This document shows positions 36,362 to 45,813 of a DNA stretch of 64,000 nucleotides, piece after piece. The position numbers were made by a program, and so were the translations under genes. The DNA is from Segetibacter sp. GTDB taxonomy: Bacteria; Bacteroidota; Bacteroidia; Chitinophagales; Chitinophagaceae. The notes beneath the pieces are model-generated. The model worked only from the letters and a program-made list of their open reading frames with translations, ran no database searches and was not told where the DNA came from. The first letter of the stretch is position 1. Each line of letters begins with the position of its first letter. Location of the stretch: contig JAQBNO010000078.1 in the NCBI GenBank assembly GCA_028288485.1, positions 1-64,000 of the forward strand, read 5' to 3'.

Positions 36362-37504
36362 TTAGAGCGCTTTCAAAACTTCCCTTGCTATTACCTCGTC
36401 TGCATTTGTTACTGCAAGCTTTGCTATGTTACCGCTTAATTCTTGCTGCAGCTCCTTATTGCCTGCAAGCGATATCACCATACCTGCCAGCTTTTCATTT
36501 GCCTCACTATCCTTTATCATCAGCGCTGCTTTTTTGTTTACCAGTGTTTGTGCATTAACAGTCTGGTGGTCTTCAGCGGCATGAGGAAATGGTACAAATA
36601 TTACCGGCTTCTTTGCTACGCATAATTCAGTAACTGCCATTGCTCCCGATCTTGATATTACAATGTCAGCTGCTGCATAAGCCATTTCCATCTGTGTTAT
36701 AAAATCATCTGTCCACACATTGAAATGCCCCTTCGCCTTCTCTTTATATTCAGTTGCAGTTGTCTTACCTGTCTGCCAGATTAACTGCAGGTTGTGCGTT
36801 TGGAAAGCATCCAGGTTATTTGCAAGGGCTTCATTTATACTTCTTGCACCCAGGCTGCCACCGACAGCGAGGACAGTAATTTTATTTTCGTCAAGATTAA
36901 AAAACCGGAAAGCTGCTGAACGGCTCACCGTTGATTGTGCAATAGATTTTCTAACTGGATTCCCTGTTACCTGGATTTTCTCTTTTGGAAAAAATCTTTC
37001 CATTCCATCTGATGCAACAAATACTTTTGTAGCGTTCTTACCAACCATCATATTGGTTTTACCCGCAAACGAGTTACTCTCATGTATAAAAGTTGCAATG
37101 CCTTTCATCTGCGCATTTTTCAGAACAGGAAAGCTTGAATATCCACCAACACCTATGACTGCATCGGGCTTAAATTCAGCAAGAATTTTTCTTACCTGGA
37201 AAAAGCTTTTGATGAGCTTAAATGGCAGACCGATATTTTTTATCAAAGAACTCCTGTTAAAACCAGCTATATCTAAACCCTGTATCCTGTAACCTGCCTG
37301 CGGCACTTTCTCCATTTCCATTTTTCCTTTTGCACCTACAAACAAAATCTCAATTTCAGGTGCCTGTTGCCTAATCGCATTTGCTATCGCAATCGCTGGA
37401 AAAATATGTCCGCCAGTTCCTCCACCGGCGATGATCAACCCCCTCCGCCCCGTGAAAGGGGAACCGGTAGCACCGTGATTATTTGGAGTTGGTTCTATCA
37501 TCAA
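36362..37504 (-). CDS. murG: UDP-GlcNAc:lipid I N-acetylglucosaminyltransferase
   Basis: Converts lipid I to lipid II at the inner membrane surface. The 380-residue GT28 enzyme has the N-terminal loop IIAGGGTGGHIFPAIAIA, the VIGVGGYSSFP loop and the donor-binding region SRSGAMAVTELCVAKKPVIFVPFPHAAEDHQ (quoted parts only of a longer conserved stretch). Before the first motif are about 24 unusual residues (MMIEPTPNN...GSPFTGRRG) that include a CCCC-N6-GGGG palindrome. A TTG codon directly before IIAGGG could be an alternative start, but ATG at 37504 is preferred. Confidence 0.96.
   Translation of the reverse strand: MMIEPTPNNHGATGSPFTGRRGLIIAGGGTGGHIFPAIAIANAIRQQAPEIEILFVGAKGKMEMEKVPQAGYRIQGLDIAGFNRSSLIKNIGLPFKLIKSFFQVRKILAEFKPDAVIGVGGYSSFPVLKNAQMKGIATFIHESNSFAGKTNMMVGKNATKVFVASDGMERFFPKEKIQVTGNPVRKSIAQSTVSRSAAFRFFNLDENKITVLAVGGSLGARSINEALANNLDAFQTHNLQLIWQTGKTTATEYKEKAKGHFNVWTDDFITQMEMAYAAADIVISRSGAMAVTELCVAKKPVIFVPFPHAAEDHQTVNAQTLVNKKAALMIKDSEANEKLAGMVISLAGNKELQQELSGNIAKLAVTNADEVIAREVLKAL
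37448..37461. repeat. CCCC-N6-GGGG palindrome inside murG 5' coding region
   Basis: CCCCGTGAAAGGGG lies within the N-terminal extension of murG and would be translated as part of GSPFTGRRG. Same family as in murC and murD. Confidence 0.6.
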
Positions 37505-37608
37505 TCATTATTTTCTTAATATTTTACAACCTTTTGATCCACTCCGCTTTCCTGCACACTAAACCCCGCACCTTAAGCCTTTTGAATTCCTGCCGCCTAT
37601 TGTTTGTA

Positions 37609-37655
37609 GAGTACAAGAGTGCGACGCAACGGAAGCTTAATATTTAAAATACTGC
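37609..37655 (-). repeat. Dispersed intergenic repeat, copy G (GCGACGC type)
   Basis: GAGTACAAGAGTGCGACGCAACGG with core at 37620-37628, in the ftsW-murG gap directly after the ftsW stop codon. The T-rich end is replaced by ftsW coding sequence, so this copy is shortened. Confidence 0.7.
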
Positions 37656-39008
37656 TTAGGCCACAACTTCCTCTACCGATTTCTTTTTGAAACCTTTTAT
37701 GTTTACGTCATCAGTTTCTTCTTTAGCGATGTCGCCGGCCGGGGCTATTGGGGTCGGAACCAGTGGTTCTTTCCCTTCCAATTGCTCCACGTTTCTTGCC
37801 ACACTCAACACAATTCCTATAGATGCACAAGTAAACAGGAACGAACTACCTCCCATACTGACCAATGGCAGCGTAACACCTGTTACCGGAACAAGATTTA
37901 CTGCTACGGCCATGTTTGCCATTGCCTGGATAACCAGCGTAAAGCTTAAACCCAACGCCAGGAACGCACCAAAGGCAAACGGGCATTTACGAAAAATACG
38001 GATACACCGCAGCAGGAAAACGAGGTACATGAAAATGATAATTGCACCCCCAATTAATCCATACTCTTCCAGTATAACAGCATATATCATGTCGGAATAC
38101 GGATGAGGCATAAAGTTTTTTGCCTCGCTGTTTCCAGGACCTACACCTATTACTCCACCTTTTGCTATGGCAATTTTTGCTTGTTGCACCTGGTAGGGAG
38201 TTGCATCGGCGCTGGCATAAATAAAATCCTGTACACGCCTGATCCAGGTACCAATTCTTCCATGCGATTTCAACTCAGTTATTGCAACATTTTTAGTCTG
38301 CTTTTCCGAATTGCTATCGTATGTACCAACTGCAACAGCGATTAAAATAAGCACAGGAACTAAAGCAATTCCGATAGTAGCGAGTATGTGCTTTACCTGG
38401 GCCCTTCCAATAAACATCAACAGCAATCCTGTTGCCCCTGTCAATAATGCAGTCGATAAGTTGGCCGGTGCGATCAACATACAGATGATACCTAGGGGCA
38501 CAATCAACGGGATAAACCCCTTCTTAAAATCTTTTATCACATCCTGCTTGCGGCTCAACTGGCGGCTCAGGTACATAAATAATCCAAGCTTAGCAAGATC
38601 ACTTGTCTGAAAAGTCAGGTTGATGATTGGAAGCTTTATCCAACGACTTCCGTCGTTAATAGTAGCGCCAAAAAAGTAGGTGAAGATCATTAACGGTATC
38701 GCAGCCAGGAACATATACAAGGCAATCCTGGAATACAATGTATAATTGATGCGATGCGCAAAGTATATAACAATGATGCCAAGCACTATAAATGCAAACT
38801 GTTTAAAGAGGTACACTTCGGTATTGCCTTTATACATTTTATAAGCTAATGAACCTGTTGCACTATACACCACCAACAACGATGTTATAGCCAGGAGAAT
38901 AACAATCCCCCAGATATATTTATCCCCTTTGGTTTTTTTCAACAAGCCTCCGCCAACACCTGTTGCAGGTTGCATTTCTGAAAACGGCTTATCGAAGAAT
39001 TTTCCCAT
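37656..39008 (-). CDS. ftsW: SEDS peptidoglycan polymerase FtsW
   Basis: Septal glycan polymerase working with FtsI. The 450-residue protein has about ten transmembrane helices. SEDS landmarks are the GVGPGNSEAKNFMPHPYSD loop, FAVILEEYGLIGG-like region (IYAVILEEYGLIGG), and GSSFLFTCASIGIVLSVARN near the end, where conserved GGSS precedes the last helix. The ~45-residue cytoplasmic tail is hydrophilic. The dispersed repeat copy G follows its stop codon. Confidence 0.95.
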   Translation of the reverse strand: MGKFFDKPFSEMQPATGVGGGLLKKTKGDKYIWGIVILLAITSLLVVYSATGSLAYKMYKGNTEVYLFKQFAFIVLGIIVIYFAHRINYTLYSRIALYMFLAAIPLMIFTYFFGATINDGSRWIKLPIINLTFQTSDLAKLGLFMYLSRQLSRKQDVIKDFKKGFIPLIVPLGIICMLIAPANLSTALLTGATGLLLMFIGRAQVKHILATIGIALVPVLILIAVAVGTYDSNSEKQTKNVAITELKSHGRIGTWIRRVQDFIYASADATPYQVQQAKIAIAKGGVIGVGPGNSEAKNFMPHPYSDMIYAVILEEYGLIGGAIIIFMYLVFLLRCIRIFRKCPFAFGAFLALGLSFTLVIQAMANMAVAVNLVPVTGVTLPLVSMGGSSFLFTCASIGIVLSVARNVEQLEGKEPLVPTPIAPAGDIAKEETDDVNIKGFKKKSVEEVVA

Positions 39009-39012
39009 GTTT

Positions 39013-39140
39013 TTCTTGTTACCGGTTGCCGGTTTCCCGTTACCGGTTTTTCATGTTTTGCTACTATTTTTTATATTCCTGTTTTATTCTTTTTATTCGC
39101 TTTGATCACCGGCAACCTGTAACCGGTGACCTGTGACCAG
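39013..39140. repeat. ACCGG-rich repeats between ftsW and murD
   Basis: The 135-bp ftsW-murD gap contains TTACCGGTTGCCGG near one end and CACCGGCAACCTGTAACCGG near the other, which are roughly complementary and could pair into a long stem. A similar stretch, TTACCGGTAACCGG, lies between ftsZ and ftsA (32096-32110). Confidence 0.5.
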
Positions 39141-39143
39141 CTC

Positions 39144-40532
39144 TCACAACTCCTTCACCGCCTCTTTAAACTTCTTACCTCTTTCTTCATAATTTTTAAA
39201 CAGGTCGAAACTTGCGCAAGCCGGACTTAACAATACGGTATCGCCTTTTGCCGCAAGGCTGAATGCTGTTATCACTGCATCCCGTGCACTTTGTGTATCA
39301 ACAATTGTTTGTACCATGTCTTTAAATGCTGCATGGATCTTTTTATTATCAACGCCTAAACATACGATCGATTTAACCCTCTCTTTAACCAGGTCTTCAA
39401 TCAAAGTATAGTCATTACCTTTATCAACTCCACCAAGAATAAGAACAATAGATTTTTCCAAACTTTCCAACGCAAACCAGGTACTGTTAACATTAGTGGC
39501 TTTGCTATCATTAATAAAGTCAACTCCACGAACAGTTGCTACATGCTCCATCCTATGTTCGAGGCTTTCGAAAGTCTTCATCGACTCTCTAATTTTCTCC
39601 TTACGTATACCTACGGTAGACGCTGCAATACCTGCTGCCATTGTGTTCTGTTGATTGTGTTTTCCCTTTAAAGCAAAATCATAAATGCTCATGCTCACTC
39701 GTTCTTCCTGGATCTTCAGCATCATTTGGTCAGCTTTAATGTATGCGCCTTTCTTTACTTCTTGTTTCATGGAAAATGGCAGTTGGTTTGTATGTACAGT
39801 TAATGTTTCCAGTTTTTCCGTTATCACTTCATCGTCTAAATTGTAAATGAAATAATCTTCTTCTGTTTGGTTCTCTATTACCCTAAACTTGCTGTTTATA
39901 TAGTTCTCAAACTTGTATTCGTACCTGTCTAAATGGTCCTCTGTAATGTTTAGTAAAACAGCTATGTGCGCCCTGAATTCTTTGATATCATCTAATTGAA
40001 AAGAACTTATTTCAGCAACATATAAAGGCTTTGGATCTTCAGCTACCTGCTTCGCAAACGAGTAACCGATGTTACCAACTAATGCACATTCAAGCCCTGC
40101 CTCTTTACAGATATGATAAATGAGAGAGGTTGTTGTGCTCTTACCATTACTTCCTGTAATCGCAATAATTTTACTGTCTCCCGTGAACCTGTAAGCCAAT
40201 TCAATCTCACTAATTATCGGTATTCCTTTCGCCCTTATCTTTTTTACCAGTTCATTCTTTTCGGGAATACCGGGGCTTTTTACTATCTCACTTGCGCCTA
40301 AGATCTTGTCTTCTGTATGGCCGCCTTCTTCAAATTCAATATTGTTGTCAATGAGCTCTTGCTTATAGCTTGCTTTTAAAGAACCTCCGTCGCTTAAAAA
40401 AACATTGTAACCTTTCTGTTTACCAAGTAATGCTGCACCCACACCGCTTTCTCCACCTCCAAGAATTACTAACCCCACCGCCCCTAAAGGGGAACTGCTG
40501 TTCAACCTTATATCCTCTTCACTATTTATCAC
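39144..40532 (-). CDS. murD: UDP-N-acetylmuramoylalanine-D-glutamate ligase
   Basis: Adds D-glutamate to UDP-MurNAc-L-Ala. The 462-residue protein has VILGGGESGVGAALLG, the P-loop AITGSNGKSTTTSLIYH and the RMEHVATVRGVDFINDSKAT region. Residues ~12-20 (NSSSPLGAVG) ahead of the first motif derive from a CCCCTTTAGGGG palindrome. A GTG codon just before GLVILGGG is an alternative start that would leave the palindrome in the leader, so translation of the repeat is less certain than in murC. Confidence 0.96.
   Translation of the reverse strand: MINSEEDIRLNSSSPLGAVGLVILGGGESGVGAALLGKQKGYNVFLSDGGSLKASYKQELIDNNIEFEEGGHTEDKILGASEIVKSPGIPEKNELVKKIRAKGIPIISEIELAYRFTGDSKIIAITGSNGKSTTTSLIYHICKEAGLECALVGNIGYSFAKQVAEDPKPLYVAEISSFQLDDIKEFRAHIAVLLNITEDHLDRYEYKFENYINSKFRVIENQTEEDYFIYNLDDEVITEKLETLTVHTNQLPFSMKQEVKKGAYIKADQMMLKIQEERVSMSIYDFALKGKHNQQNTMAAGIAASTVGIRKEKIRESMKTFESLEHRMEHVATVRGVDFINDSKATNVNSTWFALESLEKSIVLILGGVDKGNDYTLIEDLVKERVKSIVCLGVDNKKIHAAFKDMVQTIVDTQSARDAVITAFSLAAKGDTVLLSPACASFDLFKNYEERGKKFKEAVKEL
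40481..40492. repeat. CCCCTAAAGGGG palindrome at the murD 5' end
   Basis: Same 12-bp sequence as in murC, either translated (SSPLGAVG) or part of the leader if the downstream GTG is used. Confidence 0.65.
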
Positions 40533-40550
40533 TGGTTGGGTTTCTTAATA

Positions 40551-40613
40551 TTTTTCTTTGGTTATCGTCATGTGTTCTTTATTCGTCATCGTTGCGTCGC
40601 ACTCTTGTACTGA
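40551..40613 (+). repeat. Dispersed intergenic repeat, copy Q (GCGTCGC type)
   Basis: Core TGCGTCGCA at 40593-40601 and CTCTTGTACTGACTG at one end, in the mraY-murD gap. Its orientation is opposite to that of most copies in tandem gaps. Confidence 0.7.
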
Positions 40614-40675
40614 CTGTCCCTTTTCAACCGTTCAACCTATAAACCATTTTCTCAACTCTTTAGTCGCGCCCAAGG

Positions 40676-41965
40676 CTACCTTATCTTCAAACTCATTATT
40701 GAAAACACCACACACAATATTGTCATGATCCAGAACCTGACAGCTATTTTACTTTCATGATATCCCAACTTTTGATAATGGTGATGCAAGGGACTCATCT
40801 TGAAAATTCGCCGCCCTTCGCCATATTTTCTTTTCGTGTATTTGAAATAAGAAACCTGGAGAATTACACTCAGATTTTCCACTAAGAACACCCCGCAAAT
40901 AATCGGTATCATCAACTCTTTCCGGATGATTATTGCCAGGGATGCTATAATACCACCTAAGGCAAGACTACCGGTATCGCCCATAAAAACCTGTGCGGGA
41001 AAGGCATTGTACCACAGGAAACCAACACACGCCCCAATGAATGCACCAATGAAAATACTCAGCTCTCCCAGGTTTGGTATATACATGATGTTCAGGTATT
41101 CCGCGAAACGAATGTTACCACTCACGTAGGCGAATATGCCGACGCATACACCGATCAAAGCTGAGACACCGGTACATAAGCCATCTAATCCATCGGTTAT
41201 ATTAGCGCCGTTCGAAACGGCAGTTATAATAAATATGACTATAAGAATATAAATTACCCACGTAAAATCCTTTAATGCTTCAGGCAATAATTTAGAGTAA
41301 TTAAACTCATGCGTACGAACGAAAGGAATAGTTGTAATAGGCGTTTTAACTATGGCAAAGCGATGTTCTTTTCCATTGAGGGTTCTTGTAATTTCATTTA
41401 CCTTTTTTTCACCGGTTCGCATAACCTGCGTTGAAAGTATTTCACGTTCAACTGTTACGCTCGGATTGAAGTATAAGGTAGCTCCTATAATGATCCCCAG
41501 AACCACCTGCCCGAATATTTTAAACCTTCCCGCCAATCCATCACTGTCTGTTTTCTTATAATCAATGCCTTTTTCTTTTGCCAGGCGCTTGGCCCTCAGC
41601 TTTAAATAATCGTCTATAAAACCTATAATACCCAGCCATACAGTACTTAGCAGCATTAAGCGTACGTATACTTTATTGAGGTTACCAAACAATAAAGTAG
41701 GTATGATAATAGCCAGCAGGATGATTATACCGCCCATTGTTGGGGTACCTTTTTTTTGTTGTTCTCCTGCAAGACCTAAATCCCTCACCGTTTCACCAAC
41801 CTGCTTTTTCAGCAAGAACCTGATGAGTCTTTTACCATACACTGTAGTAATCACCAACGACAACAGCACAGCCAGTAACATGCGGAAAGTAATGAACTGA
41901 AACAGTCCGCTTCCCGGGAACCTTACCCCTGATTTTGAAAGCCATTCGTAGATGTAGTACAGCAT
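40676..41965 (-). CDS. mraY: Phospho-N-acetylmuramoyl-pentapeptide transferase
   Basis: Transfers phospho-MurNAc-pentapeptide to undecaprenyl phosphate, making lipid I. I start it at 41965 (MLYYIYEWLSKSG), giving 429 residues; the track's 18 extra residues are encoded by a repeat palindrome in the leader. About ten transmembrane helices. Signatures include GTPTMGGIIIL, FIDDYLKLRAKR, NGANITDGLDGLC, NAFPAQVFMGDTGSLALGG and SPLHHHYQKLGYHE. The active-site aspartates are all present. Confidence 0.97.
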   Translation of the reverse strand: MLYYIYEWLSKSGVRFPGSGLFQFITFRMLLAVLLSLVITTVYGKRLIRFLLKKQVGETVRDLGLAGEQQKKGTPTMGGIIILLAIIIPTLLFGNLNKVYVRLMLLSTVWLGIIGFIDDYLKLRAKRLAKEKGIDYKKTDSDGLAGRFKIFGQVVLGIIIGATLYFNPSVTVEREILSTQVMRTGEKKVNEITRTLNGKEHRFAIVKTPITTIPFVRTHEFNYSKLLPEALKDFTWVIYILIVIFIITAVSNGANITDGLDGLCTGVSALIGVCVGIFAYVSGNIRFAEYLNIMYIPNLGELSIFIGAFIGACVGFLWYNAFPAQVFMGDTGSLALGGIIASLAIIIRKELMIPIICGVFLVENLSVILQVSYFKYTKRKYGEGRRIFKMSPLHHHYQKLGYHESKIAVRFWIMTILCVVFSIMSLKIR

Positions 41966-41995
41966 AAAAATTATTTTAAAAACCAAAAACCCCAA

Positions 41996-42007
41996 CCCCC
42001 TAAAGGG
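41996..42007. repeat. CCCCCTAAAGGG palindrome in mraY leader
   Basis: Member of the same palindrome family as those in murC, murD and murG, here 31 bp upstream of the chosen mraY start codon. Confidence 0.6.
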
Positions 42008-42046
42008 CCTTAAATACAAATTTCAGAATGCCTATTATCTTGTTAC

Positions 42047-42108
42047 AGTACAAGTGTGCGACGCAACGACTGCCTCATAAGAGCACTATCGGCTGGCCCA
42101 AAAAACTT
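42047..42108 (-). repeat. Dispersed intergenic repeat, copy H (GCGACGC type)
   Basis: A well-preserved copy in the murE-mraY gap: minus-strand GAAGTTTTTTGGGCC at the murE-facing end, core TGCGACGCA at 42057-42065, CACTTGTACTGTAAC at the far end. Shares GAAGTTTTTTGGG with copy S. Confidence 0.8.
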
Positions 42109-42182
42109 CCTACTTCAATTCTTCTTTCCTACACCTTATACCCTATTCCCTGTTGATTTAATGACCTAATGCCTGTTGTTCT

Positions 42183-43646
42183 TTACTTTCCAAACAATTC
42201 AAACATTTCGCTCAACACCTGCTTATCATCGAAAGGATGTTTCACACCTTTTATTTCCTGGTATTTTTCGTGTCCCTTGCCGGCAATGAGCAAAATGTCG
42301 AAAGGTTTAGCTAAGCTTACCGCCATTTTTATGGCTTCCTTCCTGTCAGCAATAGATATATACTTTCGCTTTGCCGCGCTTCCTAATCCATCTTCCATAT
42401 CTTTCAAAATCTCCAATGGATCTTCACTACGCGGATTGTCACTTGTAAATATTACGCGGTCGCTTAACTCACACGCCACTTCACCCATTACAGGCCTCTT
42501 TGTTTTATCACGGTCTCCACCGCAACCGATCACAGTAACAACCTGCTCATTTCCCTGCCGTAATTTCTTTATTGTTCCCAAAACATTTTCCAAAGCATCG
42601 GGCGTATGGGCGTAATCTACAATCCCTATAATTTTCGATTCGCTAACCACATAATCAAACCTTCCTTCGGCGCCCGTTAATAAGCTAAGTGTAGTAAGTA
42701 GCTCCTGGCTGTCCTCACCTAAACAGATCCCGGCCCCGTAGACTGCCAATATGTTATAAGCATTGAACTCTCCTATTAACCTGAAGTGAACTTCTATATC
42801 ATTTACCGTCATTATCAATCCTGTAAGCGTATTTTCCAGGATTTTTCCTTTAAAATTTGCAACTGTTCTAAGACTATAGAAATACTTCGTTGCAGCTGTA
42901 TTCTGCAACATCACCTGGCCTCTTTTATCATCAAGATTCGAGATAGCAAATGCAGCAGCTGGAAGCCCGTCGAAGAACCTTTTTTTAACCCTGATATATT
43001 CGTCGAAGGTTTTATGATAATCGAGGTGATCGTGCGTAATGTTACTAAACAGCCCTCCAACAAACTCAATCGCAGTCGTACGATGCTGGTGAATAGCATG
43101 ACTGCTAACCTCCATAAAAACATGCGAGCAACGGCCCTCCACCATTTGCTGCAATAAAGCCTGTAGGCTTATAGCATCAGGAGTTGTGTGGGTTGAAGGA
43201 ACAACGATATTCCCGATCTGGTTTTGAACAGTACTAATCAACCCACATTTATACCCCAGTTTGGTAAATAATTTATATAGAAGTGTTGCTATTGTTGTTT
43301 TTCCATTAGTGCCTGTTACACCCACCAGCTTGAGTTTAGTTGATGGTTCACCATAATAATGATGAGCCATATGTGCAACTGCCTCGCTGGTATTTTTAAC
43401 CTGTAGGTATGTAACAGCCTCATTTAACGTCGGTGGCATCACTTCACAAACAATCACTTTTGCCCCTTTATCACTTGCCGTTGTTATAAAGTCATGACCG
43501 TTGCTTATAGTTCCAACGATGGCAACAAACACAGAACCTTCAGTAACCTTACGGCTATCTATCTGTATGTCTTTAACATCAAGATTAGTAGTGCCTATTA
43601 CAGCCTGTAAATGCACGTTGTATAATATGTCCTGTAGTTTTGCCAT
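42183..43646 (-). CDS. murE: UDP-N-acetylmuramoyl-tripeptide synthetase
   Basis: Adds the third residue (probably meso-diaminopimelate) to UDP-MurNAc-L-Ala-D-Glu. The 487-residue protein has the P-loop VTGTNGKTTIATLLYK, the carbamylated-lysine region and VDYAHTPDALENVL. The SDNPRSEDPLEI motif near the C-terminus matches DAP-adding enzymes (DNPR), rather than lysine-adding ones. It is separated from ftsI by 36 bp containing a C/G-rich palindrome. Confidence 0.97.
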   Translation of the reverse strand: MAKLQDILYNVHLQAVIGTTNLDVKDIQIDSRKVTEGSVFVAIVGTISNGHDFITTASDKGAKVIVCEVMPPTLNEAVTYLQVKNTSEAVAHMAHHYYGEPSTKLKLVGVTGTNGKTTIATLLYKLFTKLGYKCGLISTVQNQIGNIVVPSTHTTPDAISLQALLQQMVEGRCSHVFMEVSSHAIHQHRTTAIEFVGGLFSNITHDHLDYHKTFDEYIRVKKRFFDGLPAAAFAISNLDDKRGQVMLQNTAATKYFYSLRTVANFKGKILENTLTGLIMTVNDIEVHFRLIGEFNAYNILAVYGAGICLGEDSQELLTTLSLLTGAEGRFDYVVSESKIIGIVDYAHTPDALENVLGTIKKLRQGNEQVVTVIGCGGDRDKTKRPVMGEVACELSDRVIFTSDNPRSEDPLEILKDMEDGLGSAAKRKYISIADRKEAIKMAVSLAKPFDILLIAGKGHEKYQEIKGVKHPFDDKQVLSEMFELFGK

Positions 43647-43659
43647 GACCCCCTCCCAG

Positions 43660-43675
43660 CCTCCCCCAGGGGAGG
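43660..43675. repeat. CTCCCC-N2-GGGGAG palindrome in ftsI-murE gap
   Basis: Imperfect member of the C4-G4 palindrome family, filling most of the 36-bp gap between ftsI and murE. Confidence 0.5.
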
Positions 43676-43682
43676 TGAAGAA

Positions 43683-45785
43683 TTAATTTAATTGTATACT
43701 TATGATTTGTCCTTTCGAAATATTTTGCCCTGCAGCTATTGATTGTATAGCCACTTTTCCTTTACCGCGCACCATTACTCTTAATCCTAAATTTTCGCAT
43801 AGGTAAACCGCATCTTTTAATCCCATTCCGGCCAGCATTGGCATTTTTTTCATGCTTATTTGCTGGCTCGACATTACTGTATCGGCACCTTGCTTAAACA
43901 ACCTGCTGTAATTGCCTTTTCCATCAGCTCTTGCTACATTTACCTCGAGTTGTTCTGCTATTTTCCTGATATCTTTTGTATAACCTGCGTAGCTATAGTA
44001 ACCACTGTCGCTTCTTTTAAACGCGTCAACAGTATTGTGGTTCTTACTAACTTTTAAACTATAGATCTGGTCTGAAATTTCTTTAAACACCGGCCCTGCT
44101 ACCGAGGCGCCGTAAAAGTTTGCAGCATGTGGCTTATTCTTTATCACAACAATAATTGTGTATTGAGGATCATCAGCCGGGAAGTAACCGGCAAAAGTTG
44201 ACTGGTAAATTTTATCAGTATAACCGCGATTTCCATTTGCAACAAGTGCAGTCCCGGTTTTACCTGCGATACGATAATAACTGCTTTGCAGGCCTTTACC
44301 TGTTCCTTCAAGCACAACCCCTTCCAGGCATTCCTGCAATTGTCTTAAGGTTGACTTCGAGCAAATGCTATCCTTCATGATGGTGGGCTGAAATTGATGT
44401 ATCGGCCTTCCATCTTCCCTGATTTCATTTACGAGATACGGTCTCATCATTTTACCATTATTTGCTACGGCATTATATACTGTAAGCATCTGCAGAGGGC
44501 TTAGGGTGAGGTTATAACCAAACGCCATCCATGGTAAAGTTGTATTGCTCCAATGCCTGCTGCCTGGGTTATAAACGGACGGCCTAATTTCACCTTTCAG
44601 GTCTATACCAGTAAGGCTATCCAGTTTCAATTTCTTAATATGATTTATAAACTGGCTGGGATTTGAACCATAATGAATCCAGGCGAGCTTAGCCATTCCC
44701 ACATTACTGCTGTGCTCAAATGCCTGCTTAACTGTTACATTAAACAATCCATGCTTTTCGCTATCGTAAACCGTTCGCCTGTACACCTGCCAGGTACCTC
44801 CGTTCAAATCAACATTAGACTTCAAATTAATTTTTCTATCCTCCAATAAAGAAAGCATGGTTACCAATTTGAAGGTTGAACCGGGCTCTGTAGGAGTGAT
44901 AGCATAATTATAATCTTCCCAATACAAACTATCTCTTTCGTGACCAAGGTTTGCTATTGCTTTAATTTTTCCTGTCTTTACTTCCATAACGATAGCACAA
45001 CCATGGGCGGCCTCATTTTTAACCATCATCTTCATCAATGCATTCTCTGTTACATCCTGGATGTTAACATCCAGTGTTGTAATTACATCTTTACCATTTT
45101 CCGCTTCTACTTCATAATCATCTACCGGAACACTTGCTCCACCTGCAATAAAACGCACTAGTCTTTTACCTGCTGTTCCCTGCAGGTATTTGTCATAGGT
45201 AAGCTCCAGGCCAACTTTGTGGCTGTCTCTCAATAATCCTATTGTACGATATGCCAGCATTTTATATGGATTAAGCCGGATGATTTTTTTATCAGGAATA
45301 AAACCGCTTTTATTTCTTCCAAGACGCACCAACGGAAACGTTTTTAACTGCTGGTACTCTTTAAACGACATCTTTTTTCTAAGTAAAAAATACCTGTCTT
45401 TTTCGCGATAGCCCGTCTGCAACAGATATTTGTATTCTGCACTGCTCCTGTCGCGAAAGAGATTGGAAAGGCAAATACTAAGCGAATCAATATTCTCCTT
45501 AAAGCGCTTGCCATTCTTATCTCTTAACCCGTCGGCCATGAAATCGATATAAATATCGAATTGCGGAATGCTGGTGCTTAGCATGCTGCCATCCTCGCTG
45601 TAAATCGTTCCCCTTTCGGCTTCCAACGAAATAATACGCTGGTGCAGACTATCACTCATTCCGCGCCAATAACTTCCCTGAGCCTGCTGTATATAAATGG
45701 CTTTCCCAAGGATACATGTACCTACAATGGCCATAAGTATAAATGCCAGGTACACTCTCCACAGTATGTCTTTCTTTACATCCAC
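43683..45785 (-). CDS. ftsI: Septal transpeptidase FtsI (PBP3-type) with PASTA domain
   Basis: Cross-links septal peptidoglycan with FtsW. The 700-residue protein has one transmembrane helix (~11-30), a dimerisation domain, and the transpeptidase domain with STFK (SxxK nucleophile), SSN and KTGTA motifs in order. The C-terminal ~55 residues (MPMLAGMGLKDAVYLCENLG) form one PASTA domain. This layout is common in Bacteroidota FtsI. It sits 28 bp after the ftsL-like gene. Confidence 0.96.
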   Translation of the reverse strand: MDVKKDILWRVYLAFILMAIVGTCILGKAIYIQQAQGSYWRGMSDSLHQRIISLEAERGTIYSEDGSMLSTSIPQFDIYIDFMADGLRDKNGKRFKENIDSLSICLSNLFRDRSSAEYKYLLQTGYREKDRYFLLRKKMSFKEYQQLKTFPLVRLGRNKSGFIPDKKIIRLNPYKMLAYRTIGLLRDSHKVGLELTYDKYLQGTAGKRLVRFIAGGASVPVDDYEVEAENGKDVITTLDVNIQDVTENALMKMMVKNEAAHGCAIVMEVKTGKIKAIANLGHERDSLYWEDYNYAITPTEPGSTFKLVTMLSLLEDRKINLKSNVDLNGGTWQVYRRTVYDSEKHGLFNVTVKQAFEHSSNVGMAKLAWIHYGSNPSQFINHIKKLKLDSLTGIDLKGEIRPSVYNPGSRHWSNTTLPWMAFGYNLTLSPLQMLTVYNAVANNGKMMRPYLVNEIREDGRPIHQFQPTIMKDSICSKSTLRQLQECLEGVVLEGTGKGLQSSYYRIAGKTGTALVANGNRGYTDKIYQSTFAGYFPADDPQYTIIVVIKNKPHAANFYGASVAGPVFKEISDQIYSLKVSKNHNTVDAFKRSDSGYYSYAGYTKDIRKIAEQLEVNVARADGKGNYSRLFKQGADTVMSSQQISMKKMPMLAGMGLKDAVYLCENLGLRVMVRGKGKVAIQSIAAGQNISKGQIISIQLN

Positions 45786-45813
45786 TTTTTTATACCTTCT
45801 TTTATATCCTTAC

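Noticed and set aside
41966-42019. N-terminal extension of mraY
   Set aside because: Translates the CCCTTTAGGG palindrome; MLYYIYEWL is the family start.
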